NCBI GenBank assembly: GCA_017882145.1
Contig: JADGQB010000007.1
Location: 1 to 39,237 of the forward strand
Direction: 5' to 3'
DNA length: 39,237 nt
Origin: Anaerolineales bacterium
Lineage (GTDB): Bacteria > Chloroflexota > Anaerolineae > Anaerolineales > Villigracilaceae
Shown here: positions 1 to 9,524 of the stretch, piece by piece
How positions within the stretch are numbered: position 1 is the stretch's first letter
Layout: the number at the start of each line of letters is the position of its first letter
Position numbers and translations under genes: made by a program
Notes under the pieces: generated by a model
What the model saw: only the letters and a program-made list of their open reading frames with translations
What the model was told of the DNA's origin: nothing
Database searches by the model: none

Positions 1-624
1 TTGATCTTCTTGTGGGTGATCCTCCTTGGGATCATCTCTTATTCAGTGTGGGGATTGATCAGAGCCTTTTTTGATCCACTCCAAAAGGGTAATGACATGA
101 AAGGCCTGCTTACCCGCTTTGGATTTTTTGCCAGTGCTTTGGGTTACGCATTCCTGGCGATTACCACCTACGGCTATATTAAGGGTGCTTCGCAATCCGC
201 CGGTGGATCCCAAACCAAGATGCTGTCCTCGGTTATGGCAATGCCATTCGGCCGTTGGGCGATCGGCCTCCTGGGTTTGATTGTCGTGGCAGTAGGTTTG
301 TACCAGATTTATCTGGGATTAAAGGCCGGTTTCGAGAAACAATTCCAGACTTATAACCTGACTCCGAAGGAAGTAAAGGTGGTTACGGACATAGGACGAT
401 TTGGCACCGCCGCGCGCGGGGTTGTCTTTGCTTTGGTGGGAGGCCTAATATTCCTGGCGGCTTACAATGCCAATCCCAGCCAACCGGTGGGCATAGATGC
501 GGCCCTCGCAACCCTGGTGAAGCAGCCTTATGGTATTTGGCTCCTGGGCGTAGTCGCACTGGGTCTGATGGCATTTGGGTTCTATTCCCTTCTAGGCGCA
601 TTGTGGTTCCGGTTTAGGAAGTAA
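1..624 (+). CDS. DUF1206 domain membrane protein (5' end probably truncated by window)
   Basis: Open from base 1; several TM segments; repeated 'GR.A.G.....VG....Y' pattern typical of DUF1206. Confidence 0.7.
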   Translation: MIFLWVILLGIISYSVWGLIRAFFDPLQKGNDMKGLLTRFGFFASALGYAFLAITTYGYIKGASQSAGGSQTKMLSSVMAMPFGRWAIGLLGLIVVAVGLYQIYLGLKAGFEKQFQTYNLTPKEVKVVTDIGRFGTAARGVVFALVGGLIFLAAYNANPSQPVGIDAALATLVKQPYGIWLLGVVALGLMAFGFYSLLGALWFRFRK

Positions 625-639
625 GTGAAGGATATTCAA

Positions 640-1383
640 ATGACTACCAATAAATTGGTTGCTTCCCCTGTTAGAGTGCGCCAACTTCGTGATTTAGATA
701 ATTCTGGCGTGCGCTCTCCGGGGCTGTTGGCGAAGACGCCGATGATCGGATTGCTCATGTTCCTTTTCGGTGGGCTGTTATTTGGCGCGCTTTACTATAA
801 CTTGCGTGTCCAGGGTCCGCTTCTGCAATGGGATCGGGCGCTTGCAACTGCTTTGCCGGCTATTGGCTTGCAGAACCCGACCACTCTGAAACCCATCATG
901 GATGCCGGGTATTATCTGGGGGGCTGGGGGGTAATTATTATCTCGATTCTTTTTGGGATTTACTTCATTGCCAAACGATACTGGCGGGAATTGGCGATGC
1001 TGGCGGTCGGGATGGGAGGAGAATCGCTGCTCTTTTTGGTGCTGTCAAATTTGATTGGACGCGTGCGCCCGCCAACGCAGATCTGGATCATCTTGAAGAT
1101 CCCGGGATTTCCGAGTGGCCACACCATGGCCTCAGTGGTGTTGTTTGGGTTTCTGGCTTATCTGTTAGTGCCGAAAATGCAGTCTGCTTTTGGAAAGGGC
1201 TTCGTAGTTGTACTGGCGATCCTTATCATGCTTTTTATTGGCTTTACCCGGGTTTTCACAGCCGCGCATTATTTGACGGATGTAGTCGCCGGTTATGCCA
1301 TGGGGATCGCCTGGTCCGGTGCAGTGTATACGTTGGTTGAAATTTATTTCAAAAAAAGACAGAGTCAAAATGTCAAAAGATAA
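640..1383 (+). CDS. PAP2-superfamily phosphatase, copy 1
   Basis: PSGHT and TRVFTAAHYLTDV motifs, multi-TM; ATG at 640 preferred over GTG at 625. Confidence 0.85.
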   Translation: MTTNKLVASPVRVRQLRDLDNSGVRSPGLLAKTPMIGLLMFLFGGLLFGALYYNLRVQGPLLQWDRALATALPAIGLQNPTTLKPIMDAGYYLGGWGVIIISILFGIYFIAKRYWRELAMLAVGMGGESLLFLVLSNLIGRVRPPTQIWIILKIPGFPSGHTMASVVLFGFLAYLLVPKMQSAFGKGFVVVLAILIMLFIGFTRVFTAAHYLTDVVAGYAMGIAWSGAVYTLVEIYFKKRQSQNVKR

Positions 1384-1465
1384 TAAATCCATCCAAACGG
1401 GTTTTAATATTATTCCAGGCTCAGCGTGTTCTGGCGCCGTACTAAAAGATTGGTCGCAGAGATAA
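1370..1465 (+). pseudogene. Vestigial 5' end of a lipid-kinase gene left by tandem duplication (31-codon ORF MSKDNKSIQTGF...)
   Basis: gtcaaaATGtcaaaa-gataataaatccatcc matches the start of the real kinase at 2200 (gtcaaaATGtcaaaaaagaataaattcatcc), then similarity stops. Confidence 0.55.
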
Positions 1466-1469
1466 TTTG

Positions 1470-2216
1470 ATGACAACTCATGAAGTGCTGGCAACCCATA
1501 TTCGAGATCAACACCTGCGCAAAAACGATTCTACCGGCTTGTACTCTTCAGGCCTGCTTGCAAGGGTGCCCTTGATTGGTCTGCTCATGTTCCTTTTTGG
1601 CGGACTGGTGTTTGGTGCCCTCTACTACAACTTGCATGCCCAGGGCCCCATTTTGCAATGGGATAAGTCGCTTGCAATTTCTTTGCCGCCCATTGGTTTA
1701 CAGAACCCGGCAATTCTGAGACCCATCATGGATGCCGGTTATTACCTGGGAGCCTGGGGGGTGATCCTTCTTGGGATAATTTTTGCCATTTACTTCATTG
1801 CCAAACGGTACTGGCAGGAATTAGCAATGCTAGTGATCGGCAATATAGGAACATCATTGCTCTTTTGGTCTCTCTCGAACTTGATTGGCCGCCTCCGGCC
1901 GCCAAACCAGATCTGGATCATCTTAAAGATTCCGGGTTTTCCAAGCGGACATGCCCTTTCTGTGGTTACTTTCTTCGGGCTGTTGGCTTACTTGCTGGTA
2001 CCGAAAATGCACTCTGCCTTTGGGAAGGGCTTCGTGGTTGTCTCGGCGATCCTTATCATGCTATTTGTTGGCTTCACCCGGGTCTTCACAGCCGCCCATT
2101 ATTTGACGGATGTACTCTCCGGCTATGCACTCGGAATCGCATGGTCCGGTGCGGCTTACACGTTGATTGAAATCTATTTCCAAAAAAGAAGGAGTCAAAA
2201 TGTCAAAAAAGAATAA
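1470..2216 (+). CDS. PAP2-superfamily phosphatase, copy 2 (tandem paralog of 640..1383)
   Basis: Near-colinear protein and DNA similarity to the preceding gene; PSGHA and TRVFTAAHYLTDV motifs. Confidence 0.85.
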   Translation: MTTHEVLATHIRDQHLRKNDSTGLYSSGLLARVPLIGLLMFLFGGLVFGALYYNLHAQGPILQWDKSLAISLPPIGLQNPAILRPIMDAGYYLGAWGVILLGIIFAIYFIAKRYWQELAMLVIGNIGTSLLFWSLSNLIGRLRPPNQIWIILKIPGFPSGHALSVVTFFGLLAYLLVPKMHSAFGKGFVVVSAILIMLFVGFTRVFTAAHYLTDVLSGYALGIAWSGAAYTLIEIYFQKRRSQNVKKE

Positions 2217-3369
2217 ATTCATCCGTGTCAAATTGATCGTCAACCCGGGCGCCGGGAGCGCCATCGATGCAGACGATAACCTGAAGCTGGTTACCGGCTA
2301 TTTGAAGAAGAATGGTTTAAAGGCAGATGTGGCCCGGGCCAAACCAAAAGTAAAAGCCACTCCTCTCGCAAGGAAGGCTATAAAGGATGGCTATAAGATT
2401 GTAATTGCCATGGGGGGTGACGGTACTGTCGAAGCGGTCATGCGTGGGATGGTAGGGTCCAAAGTCCGCCTGGGTATTGTCCCGGCCGGGGTGGAGAACA
2501 ATATTGCCAAAAGCCTGGGCATCCCCGTGAACCTGGAAGAAGCCTGTGCCCTGATCGCCACCAATAAGACCCGCAAGTTGGATGTGGGTCAGGTGAAAAC
2601 CGGTAAAGGCAAAAGTTTCCCATTCTTCGAGATGGCTGGCATAGGATTGTCGACCGCCTTGTATCCCGCTGCCAATCTGCCAGCTGCCGGAGAACCATCT
2701 GGCCTCCCGTCTGCTCTACCCACTTCTGTCCGACCGGAGACCAGTCCGAAGGTTATTTTGACTTTGGATGACAAGGATCAGATTGAGGTCGACAGCATGT
2801 TGGTGGTTGTCTCGAATACGTCTGTTTTTGGGAAAAAATTCCTGGTAGCTCCAAATGCTTCTTTACAGGATGGTTACCTGGATATTTCGATTTATCAGAA
2901 CTTCAGCAAAACCGATCTCAGCGGATATTATGCCAGCATGATGGAAGGAGGCTACTCTGGTAATGGCAAGGTTCTGCGTTATCAGGCGCGCAAACTGAAG
3001 GTGAGATCCCTCCCCAGGTTGAAAATAATGGCGGATGGGATCGAGCAGGGCAAAGGTACAGTAACGATCAAGATGCGATCCGGTGCCCTGCGAGTAATTG
3101 CAGATAAGAAAAGCTTATGGCTGGAAAGCCCGGCAAAAGCTGAAGGTGTCCCTATTCCGGCAAGGGATGCGGCTATCCCGGTTGTTGCACATGATGAGTT
3201 AATCCCGGTTTCTGCTTCGGATGCGGTTGTACCGGTTACCGTACAGAATGAAGATCTCCCGGCACCAGTGGAGCAATCCCGGTTTCAGCACGAGCCGCAT
3301 GATGAAGGCGAGAAATTATCAGCATCTGATCCTAAGACTAAGAAATCGGCTCCCCGTGAAAAAGGATAA
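2200..3369 (+). CDS. Diacylglycerol/lipid kinase family protein, divergent, with C-terminal repeat extension
   Basis: MSKKNKFIRVKLIVNPGAG..., GGDGT motif; ATG at 2200 with AAGGAG upstream; overlaps PAP2 end by 17 bp. Confidence 0.8.
   Translation: MSKKNKFIRVKLIVNPGAGSAIDADDNLKLVTGYLKKNGLKADVARAKPKVKATPLARKAIKDGYKIVIAMGGDGTVEAVMRGMVGSKVRLGIVPAGVENNIAKSLGIPVNLEEACALIATNKTRKLDVGQVKTGKGKSFPFFEMAGIGLSTALYPAANLPAAGEPSGLPSALPTSVRPETSPKVILTLDDKDQIEVDSMLVVVSNTSVFGKKFLVAPNASLQDGYLDISIYQNFSKTDLSGYYASMMEGGYSGNGKVLRYQARKLKVRSLPRLKIMADGIEQGKGTVTIKMRSGALRVIADKKSLWLESPAKAEGVPIPARDAAIPVVAHDELIPVSASDAVVPVTVQNEDLPAPVEQSRFQHEPHDEGEKLSASDPKTKKSAPREKG
3148..3282 (+). repeat. Five degenerate 27-nt (9-aa) in-frame repeats, [V/I/L]PVxAxDxx
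   Basis: VPIPARDAA / IPVVAHDEL / IPVSASDAV / VPVTVQNED / LPAPVEQSR. Confidence 0.7.
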
Positions 3370-3405
3370 TCGTACTATTTCATAAGGATAGGATAAAAGT
3401 ACAGA

Positions 3406-4218
3406 ATGTCAGCACAAACGAGCAAAAAACCTCATGCAAAGGCAGTTACTAAGCCTGTAATAAAACCTGTTAAAAAAATCAAAGCAGGAGCCGACAAGGT
3501 TGCGGGTGCCGCGCGTGCCGCTACTGCGCCGGCTCCTGTCCGGCGCTATCGGGCTTGGCTGTTTCTTGTAGTGCTGTTGATCATAACAGCCGCCTTTGGT
3601 GTTTTGACTTTCCTGGTCAAAACGACCCCTTCTTTCCCCCTTGACCTCCAAATAACGTTAGGCATCCAGTCAATTAATATCCCGTTTTTTGGAGAGGTGA
3701 TGACTGCCATAAGCTGGTTGGGTTTTTCACCGCAGTCGGTGATCATTACTGTGGCGATCATTTTATTGATCCTTGGTCTTGGACTGCAGTGGGAAGCGCT
3801 GGTAGCGTTAATCGCTGCGCTCCTTTCCATCGGGCTGAATGTGCTGGTAAAGGATCTTATCGCGCGTCCGCGGCCTGCTGCCACCCTGGTGCATGTGCTC
3901 GCCACGCTGAAAGATTTCAGTTTCCCAAGCGGCCACGTTATGTACTATACCGGTTTTTTTGGTTTCATCGTGTTCCTGGCTTTCACCTTGCTGAAACCAT
4001 CTTTGAAACGCACCCTGTTGGTGGTGTTCTTTGGCTTGCTTGTGCTTCTGGTTGGCATCTCACGCATTTACGTGGGTGAACACTGGGCCAGCGATGTGGT
4101 GGGAGCCTACTTGTTGGGCGCCCTCACACTCGTAGCTATCATCCAGCTATATCGCTGGGGAAAGCCTCGCTTCTTCGTTAGGCAACCAACTGCAAAGGCT
4201 GAATCGGCGAAGGTATAA
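3406..4218 (+). CDS. PAP2-superfamily phosphatase with basic N-terminal extension
   Basis: KDLIARPRP, PSGH and SRIYVGEHWASD: all three canonical PAP2 motifs. Confidence 0.88.
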   Translation: MSAQTSKKPHAKAVTKPVIKPVKKIKAGADKVAGAARAATAPAPVRRYRAWLFLVVLLIITAAFGVLTFLVKTTPSFPLDLQITLGIQSINIPFFGEVMTAISWLGFSPQSVIITVAIILLILGLGLQWEALVALIAALLSIGLNVLVKDLIARPRPAATLVHVLATLKDFSFPSGHVMYYTGFFGFIVFLAFTLLKPSLKRTLLVVFFGLLVLLVGISRIYVGEHWASDVVGAYLLGALTLVAIIQLYRWGKPRFFVRQPTAKAESAKV

Positions 4219-4298
4219 AGAGATCGATAAAACTTGTTCCTTCATTAGCTTGAACCTGCTGCCAGACACCAATAAATTGCCTGTGAGGAGAATTTGCC

Positions 4299-5285
4299 AT
4301 GTCCAAGAAAGATAAACCTATGCGTGTAAAATTGATCGCCAACCCCGGCGCTGGGGATACGCGCTTGGCGGCCTCGCGCTTTGAGGAAGTTACAAATTAT
4401 TTAAAGGATGCCGGAGTAAAGGTGGATGTGGCATTTGCCAAACCCAAAAAAGAAGCCATCCCGATTGCACAGAGGGCCGTAAAAGAAGGCTACGATGTTA
4501 TCATCGCCATGGGCGGGGATGGCACGATAGGGGCGGTAATCCGTGGAATTGCAGGCTCGAAGGCCCGCCTGGGAATTATCCCGGCCGGAACTGAGAATGA
4601 TATTGCCAGGAGCCTGGGGATTCCAGAAGACCTTAAGGAGGCCTGTGCGATTATCGCCTCGGGTAACACACGCAAGGTGGATCTGGGTTGTATAACCACC
4701 AAGGACGAAAAAAACCACTATTTCTTTATGATGATTGCCATTGGCCTCACGGCTACTCTCTATCCCATGGTCAACGATGTTCCCAACGGCAAATTCGGCG
4801 GCGTCATGGAGGCGATCAAGACCATTTTAAAATATAAACCAAACCCTATCGTGAATCTGACCCTGGATGATGACAGTAAGATCGAAGTCGAGACAATGTT
4901 GGTGACAATTACAAACACTCCGATTACTGGAGTAAAAAACCTGGTAGCTCCGGATGCTTCTATGGAGGATGGATTACTGGATATTTCTGTATATCCGGGT
5001 TTTACCAAAGCTGAATTGATTAATTATTTCGTCAAGACAGCCAATGAAGGTACAACTCCGGATGGCCGTATCCAGCGCTATCGGGCGAAAAAAATCAAGG
5101 TGAAAACTTCCCCCAAGCTTGATATTTCCTCAGAGGGCATTATCGTGGGGAGAGGCACAGCCTGGATCAAGCTGCTTCCTGGAGCGATGCGGGTGATTGC
5201 CCCAGACCCGGGCGCAGGTGCGGAGAAACCGCAAGAAAAGAATGTCAAGAAAAAGCCTGCCCCCGTTTCGCCGGTTTCCGTTTAA
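4299..5285 (+). CDS. Diacylglycerol/lipid kinase family protein (canonical motifs)
   Basis: GGDGT and PAGTENDIARSLGIP motifs; strong colinear similarity to 2200..3369. Confidence 0.88.
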   Translation: MSKKDKPMRVKLIANPGAGDTRLAASRFEEVTNYLKDAGVKVDVAFAKPKKEAIPIAQRAVKEGYDVIIAMGGDGTIGAVIRGIAGSKARLGIIPAGTENDIARSLGIPEDLKEACAIIASGNTRKVDLGCITTKDEKNHYFFMMIAIGLTATLYPMVNDVPNGKFGGVMEAIKTILKYKPNPIVNLTLDDDSKIEVETMLVTITNTPITGVKNLVAPDASMEDGLLDISVYPGFTKAELINYFVKTANEGTTPDGRIQRYRAKKIKVKTSPKLDISSEGIIVGRGTAWIKLLPGAMRVIAPDPGAGAEKPQEKNVKKKPAPVSPVSV

Positions 5286-5584
5286 TCTTGATTTATTGGA
5301 GATCAGGGTAATAGCTCAAGCATAAATCCCGATCACCACACAACCTCCGGCGAAAGCTGTCGAGATTGCCAGGGATGTCCACCCGATTGAGAAAGCATTG
5401 GTATTTGACAAGCCGGCCGATAAGAATCCTGAGGCAACACCAAAATGTGGATACGCCGAGGGTTGGCGACCATATTGTAGGTTTTCAAGGAACAAATTTT
5501 GTTCAAAGGGCAGCGCAGACTGGAAACCCAGATTACCTGCTAAAGCCCTATACCCGGCAATTTTGCCCAGGCTGGTTTTTTTGA

Positions 5585-6481
5585 ATGAAAGAAGAAATGA
5601 ATACCAATTCCAATGATTTTCAGGTAATAAAAAGTGAAACGGTCAAACTCAAAAAATGGCCGACGCGGATAAAGGCTGGCTACAAGTCCAAGGAACAATA
5701 TCGGGAAATACTTAGTGAACACATACGTAAACTGAGTGCCCAGCAAAGTCTGCTCTATGCATCTAATCACTATTCGCTGCTCTTGATATTTCAGGGCATG
5801 GACACTTCGGGTAAAGATGGAGTCATCAAGCATGTGATGTCCGGAATCAATCCGCAAGGTTGTGAGGTTTTCAGTTTTAAACAGCCGTGTGCCGATGAAC
5901 TGGAACACGATTTTCTTTGGCGCACGACCGGTAAACTTCCGGAACGGGGACACATTGGAATTTTTAATCGTTCCTATTATGAGGAAGTGCTGATCGTTCG
6001 CGTACATCCGGAGATTCTCCACAGCCAGGGGCTGCCAGATGAATTAATCGAGGCGAACATTTGGGAGGAACGCTATCGCTCCATCGTAGATCTGGAAAAT
6101 CATCTCTATCGGAACGGAACCCGGATCCTCAAATTCTTCCTGCACCTGTCGAAAGGCGAACAGAGCAAGCGCCTGCTCGCGCGCATTGATGATCCCGAAA
6201 AGAACTGGAAATTAAGCCTGGCTGACATCCAGGAGCGGAAATTTTGGAATCATTACCGCAAGGCATACGAAGCGTGCCTGAGTGCAACCAGCACAAAGAA
6301 AGCACCTTGGTATGTAATACCTGCCGATGATAAAGATAATGCCCGTTTGATCGTTTCCCAAATTATCCTTGATACGCTGGATGAACTTGGAATGGCCTAT
6401 CCTGTAGCGGATAAGGCTCACATTAAAGAATTGCGGTCCATCCATAAACTACTTTTGAATGAAGGCCAGGATGCAGAGTAA
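5585..6481 (+). CDS. ppk2: Polyphosphate kinase 2 family (PPK2)
   Basis: [31 protein letters not shown] Walker A region, [17 protein letters not shown]; alternative start ATG 5597. Confidence 0.9.
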   Translation: MKEEMNTNSNDFQVIKSETVKLKKWPTRIKAGYKSKEQYREILSEHIRKLSAQQSLLYASNHYSLLLIFQGMDTSGKDGVIKHVMSGINPQGCEVFSFKQPCADELEHDFLWRTTGKLPERGHIGIFNRSYYEEVLIVRVHPEILHSQGLPDELIEANIWEERYRSIVDLENHLYRNGTRILKFFLHLSKGEQSKRLLARIDDPEKNWKLSLADIQERKFWNHYRKAYEACLSATSTKKAPWYVIPADDKDNARLIVSQIILDTLDELGMAYPVADKAHIKELRSIHKLLLNEGQDAE

Positions 6482-6594
6482 AAGCAGGTAAGATCCACAA
6501 AAGCCTGGCCCGATTCCATGATAACAAAAATGGTGAGCCGTATCCAAATTGAGGCAACCCGATCCGTCATCCTGGCAAATTCATGAAGTTTGAT

Positions 6595-6665
6595 GCCTCC
6601 CCCAAGTGGCGGAGGCAAACATTCCCCGGCAGGTGGATGCGGCCGGGGAGTGTTTAGTATAAGAT
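6595..6665 (+). repeat. Intergenic double-hairpin repeat, copy A
   Basis: gCCTCCCCCAAGTGGCGGAGGcAAACATTCCCCGGCaggtggatgcgGCCGGGGAGTGTTTagTATAAGAT. Confidence 0.85.
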
Positions 6666-6696
6666 ATGAATGTGTGAAGAATCGAAAGGATTAGCC

Positions 6697-7707
6697 ATGT
6701 TCGACCCTATTCTTGTACCGTTGGATGGTTCGCTACTTGCAGAATGCGTCCTGCCGCAGGTAATCGCGATAGGCCAGGCTTTCAATGCAAAAATAGTGCT
6801 GTTGCACGTGATGGACAAGAACCCATCGGATGCTTCAGATAAATTTATTGACCTATTAAACTGGCAAATCAATAAAACGGAAGCAAAGCTGTATCTTGAA
6901 AGAATTACTGATCGGCTTGAAAAAGTGGGATTGCGGACAAAATCAATCGTCCTGGAGGGGCCAGTGGCTGACTCAATCACAGAATTTGCCCGTAGTCAGG
7001 GAATGAAATTGGTAATCCTGAGCAGTCATGGTTCCGGCGGGGTGAGAAAATGCGGAATAAGCAGTGTCACGGATAAAATAACCCTCAGCGCACCAACATC
7101 AGTGCTCATCGTCCGGGTGCATCAAACGCAGGAACAACCTTTAAGGCGAATATTGGTACCATTGGATGGCTCCTGGCGGGCAGAATATTTGCTGCCAATG
7201 GTCTCACTATTGGCGCGATTCCACAATTCACAGGTTCAAATTGTACATGTGGTGAAAACGCCGGAAATGGCCCGCCATCTGCCTATCGCGCAGGAAGATA
7301 TCGATTTATCAAATCGTGTGGTAACACGCAATCGGGAAGAAGCGTTGCAATATCTGGAACAGATCCAATCGGTTTCACCCCTGGCTGCCATCGATGTAAA
7401 AACCCAATTGATCGTCAGTGACAACGCGCCGCTAGCCATCCATGAAATTGTCGATCAGCAGAAAATTGACTTGGTAGCATTGAACGCACACGGTTATTCG
7501 GGAAATAACCAGTGGCCGTATGGAAGCATGGTCAATAATTTTATCCTGTATGGAAAAGTGCCTTTGTTAATTGTTCAAGACCACCCCATCAAAGAAGAAA
7601 CAAGTCAGGTGCAAATCACAGTAAGAGAACAAACGATGCATTTACCTATGCAGGCGGATCTTAGTGGTATTGCTGCCAGGCCAGTCCAAGGGCAGAATTT
7701 CGACTGA
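6697..7707 (+). CDS. Universal stress protein, two UspA domains
   Basis: FDPILVPLDGSLLAE... and RRILVPLDGSWRAE... tandem domains; ATG 6697 preferred over upstream GTG. Confidence 0.9.
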   Translation: MFDPILVPLDGSLLAECVLPQVIAIGQAFNAKIVLLHVMDKNPSDASDKFIDLLNWQINKTEAKLYLERITDRLEKVGLRTKSIVLEGPVADSITEFARSQGMKLVILSSHGSGGVRKCGISSVTDKITLSAPTSVLIVRVHQTQEQPLRRILVPLDGSWRAEYLLPMVSLLARFHNSQVQIVHVVKTPEMARHLPIAQEDIDLSNRVVTRNREEALQYLEQIQSVSPLAAIDVKTQLIVSDNAPLAIHEIVDQQKIDLVALNAHGYSGNNQWPYGSMVNNFILYGKVPLLIVQDHPIKEETSQVQITVREQTMHLPMQADLSGIAARPVQGQNFD

Positions 7708-7744
7708 ATGCCCGGGAGATCGATCAACCGGAAATCCCAGCCCG

Positions 7745-7814
7745 GTCTCCCCCAAGTGGCGGAGGCAAACACTCCCCGGCCGAAGGATGTGGCTGGGAGT
7801 GTTTGTCATAAGAT
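7745..7814 (+). repeat. Intergenic double-hairpin repeat, copy B
   Basis: gTCTCCCCCAAGTGGCGGAGGcAAACACTCCCCGGCcgaaggatgtgGCTGGGAGTGTTTgtCATAAGAT. Confidence 0.85.
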
Positions 7815-7844
7815 AAGGTGAGTTGCCTAACGACGGAGGAACCG

Positions 7845-9524
7845 ATGAATATCAGCCCTCTAGCAGGAATGCCTGTTGACCCTGCCGCGCTGGTTAATGT
7901 ACCCAATCTCATTACAGCCTATTATTCGGAAATTCCCGATCCCTCGGTTCCGGAGCAGCGGGTTGTATTTGGCACTTCCGGACATCGTGGTTCGGCTTTT
8001 GAGAAATCTTTTAACGAATGGCACATCCTCGCCATAAGTCAGTCCATATGCCAATATCGAAAACAGCAGGATATCGATGGTCCCCTGTTCCTGGGTATGG
8101 ATACGCATGCACTCTCGATACCGGCGCTGGCCAGTGCTTTGGAAGTGCTGGCTGCCAATAATGTCGAAGTAATGATCGCAGAAGGGGACGAATATACCCC
8201 GACCCCCGCAATTTCGCTCGCCATCCTTACATATAACCGAGGTCGCAAAACCGGCCTGGCCGATGGAATCGTCATCACACCTTCCCATAATCCACCCCAT
8301 GACGGCGGTTTTAAGTATAACCCGCCCAACGGCGGTCCGGCGGAGGACGTCATTACCGGTTGGATCGAAGCCAGGGCAAACGAGTTTCTCGAGCGCGGGT
8401 TGAAGGGGGTAAACAGGATTTCCCTGGAGAAAGCCCGACAGGCTGCCACGACTCATCGCTACGATTTTCTCAATGCCTATATCGCTGATCTCGCCAATGT
8501 TGTGGATATGGATGTGATCCGCAATGCTCAGATCAGCCTGGGGGTCGATCCTCTCGGCGGCGCAGGGGTTCATTATTGGGGACCGATCGCCGGACACTAT
8601 AAGCTGGACCTGACGGTCGTCAACCGGACCGTCGATCCCACCTTCCGATTCATGACGGTGGATTGGGATGGCCAGATCCGCATGGACCCTTCCTCCCCTT
8701 ATGCGATGCAGCGGTTGATCGGAATGAAGGATCAATATGTAACCGCTTTTGCCTGTGACACGGACCATGACCGGCATGGGATCGTCACACGTACGAAGGG
8801 GTTGCTTCCACCCAACGCTTACCTGGCTGTGGCCATCCACTACCTCTTCCAGCACCGGCCGAAGTGGCCCGGCACGACTGCTGTTGGCAAGACGCTGGTG
8901 AGCAGCCAGTTGATCGACCGCGTCACCGCAAAGCTTGGCCGCAAGCTTTACGAGGTACCGGTGGGCTTTAAGTGGTTTGTGGATGGCTTGCTCGACGGCT
9001 CGCTGGGTTTTGGCGGCGAAGAGAGTGCCGGCGCATCTTTTGTTCGAATGGATGGCGGCGTTTGGACGACAGACAAGGATGGAATCATCCTGGCTTTACT
9101 GGCGGCGGAGATCACTGCCAAAATGGGGCGCGACCCTGGTGAGATCTATGACGACCTAACGCGTGAGTTTGGGGAACCGTTCTACGAGCGCATGGACGCT
9201 CCGGCTACGCCTGAACAGAAAGAGATCCTGGCTAAACTTTCGCCGCAGCAGGTACAGACCAGGGAACTGGCAGGCGAAAGAATCCAGACCATCCTGACCA
9301 GCGCGCCGGGTAATGACGCTCCGATTGAAGGGTTGAAGGTGGTGGCGGAGAACGGCTGGTTCGCAGCACGTCCCTCCGGGACTGAAAACATCTACAAGAT
9401 TTATGCAGAAAGCTTCCAGGGAGCGGACCATCTGCATCGCATCCAGGAGGAGGCGCAGGAAATAGTCAGCGCTGCTCTTGCAGTCGGTGCAACACCGGGA
9501 AATGCTTTGAGGAAAGACCTATGA
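7845..9524 (+). CDS. pgm: Phosphoglucomutase (alpha-D-glucose phosphate-specific)
   Basis: FGTSGHRGSAFEKSFNEWHI, ITPSHNPPHDGGFKYNPPNGGPA, RPSGTENIYKIYAES; SD GGAGGA before ATG 7845. Confidence 0.95.
   Translation: MNISPLAGMPVDPAALVNVPNLITAYYSEIPDPSVPEQRVVFGTSGHRGSAFEKSFNEWHILAISQSICQYRKQQDIDGPLFLGMDTHALSIPALASALEVLAANNVEVMIAEGDEYTPTPAISLAILTYNRGRKTGLADGIVITPSHNPPHDGGFKYNPPNGGPAEDVITGWIEARANEFLERGLKGVNRISLEKARQAATTHRYDFLNAYIADLANVVDMDVIRNAQISLGVDPLGGAGVHYWGPIAGHYKLDLTVVNRTVDPTFRFMTVDWDGQIRMDPSSPYAMQRLIGMKDQYVTAFACDTDHDRHGIVTRTKGLLPPNAYLAVAIHYLFQHRPKWPGTTAVGKTLVSSQLIDRVTAKLGRKLYEVPVGFKWFVDGLLDGSLGFGGEESAGASFVRMDGGVWTTDKDGIILALLAAEITAKMGRDPGEIYDDLTREFGEPFYERMDAPATPEQKEILAKLSPQQVQTRELAGERIQTILTSAPGNDAPIEGLKVVAENGWFAARPSGTENIYKIYAESFQGADHLHRIQEEAQEIVSAALAVGATPGNALRKDL

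Noticed and set aside
7860-8855. Long minus-strand ORF (331 aa) opposite pgm
   Set aside because: Fully antisense to a strongly supported pgm gene; a GC-rich shadow ORF with no recognisable motifs.
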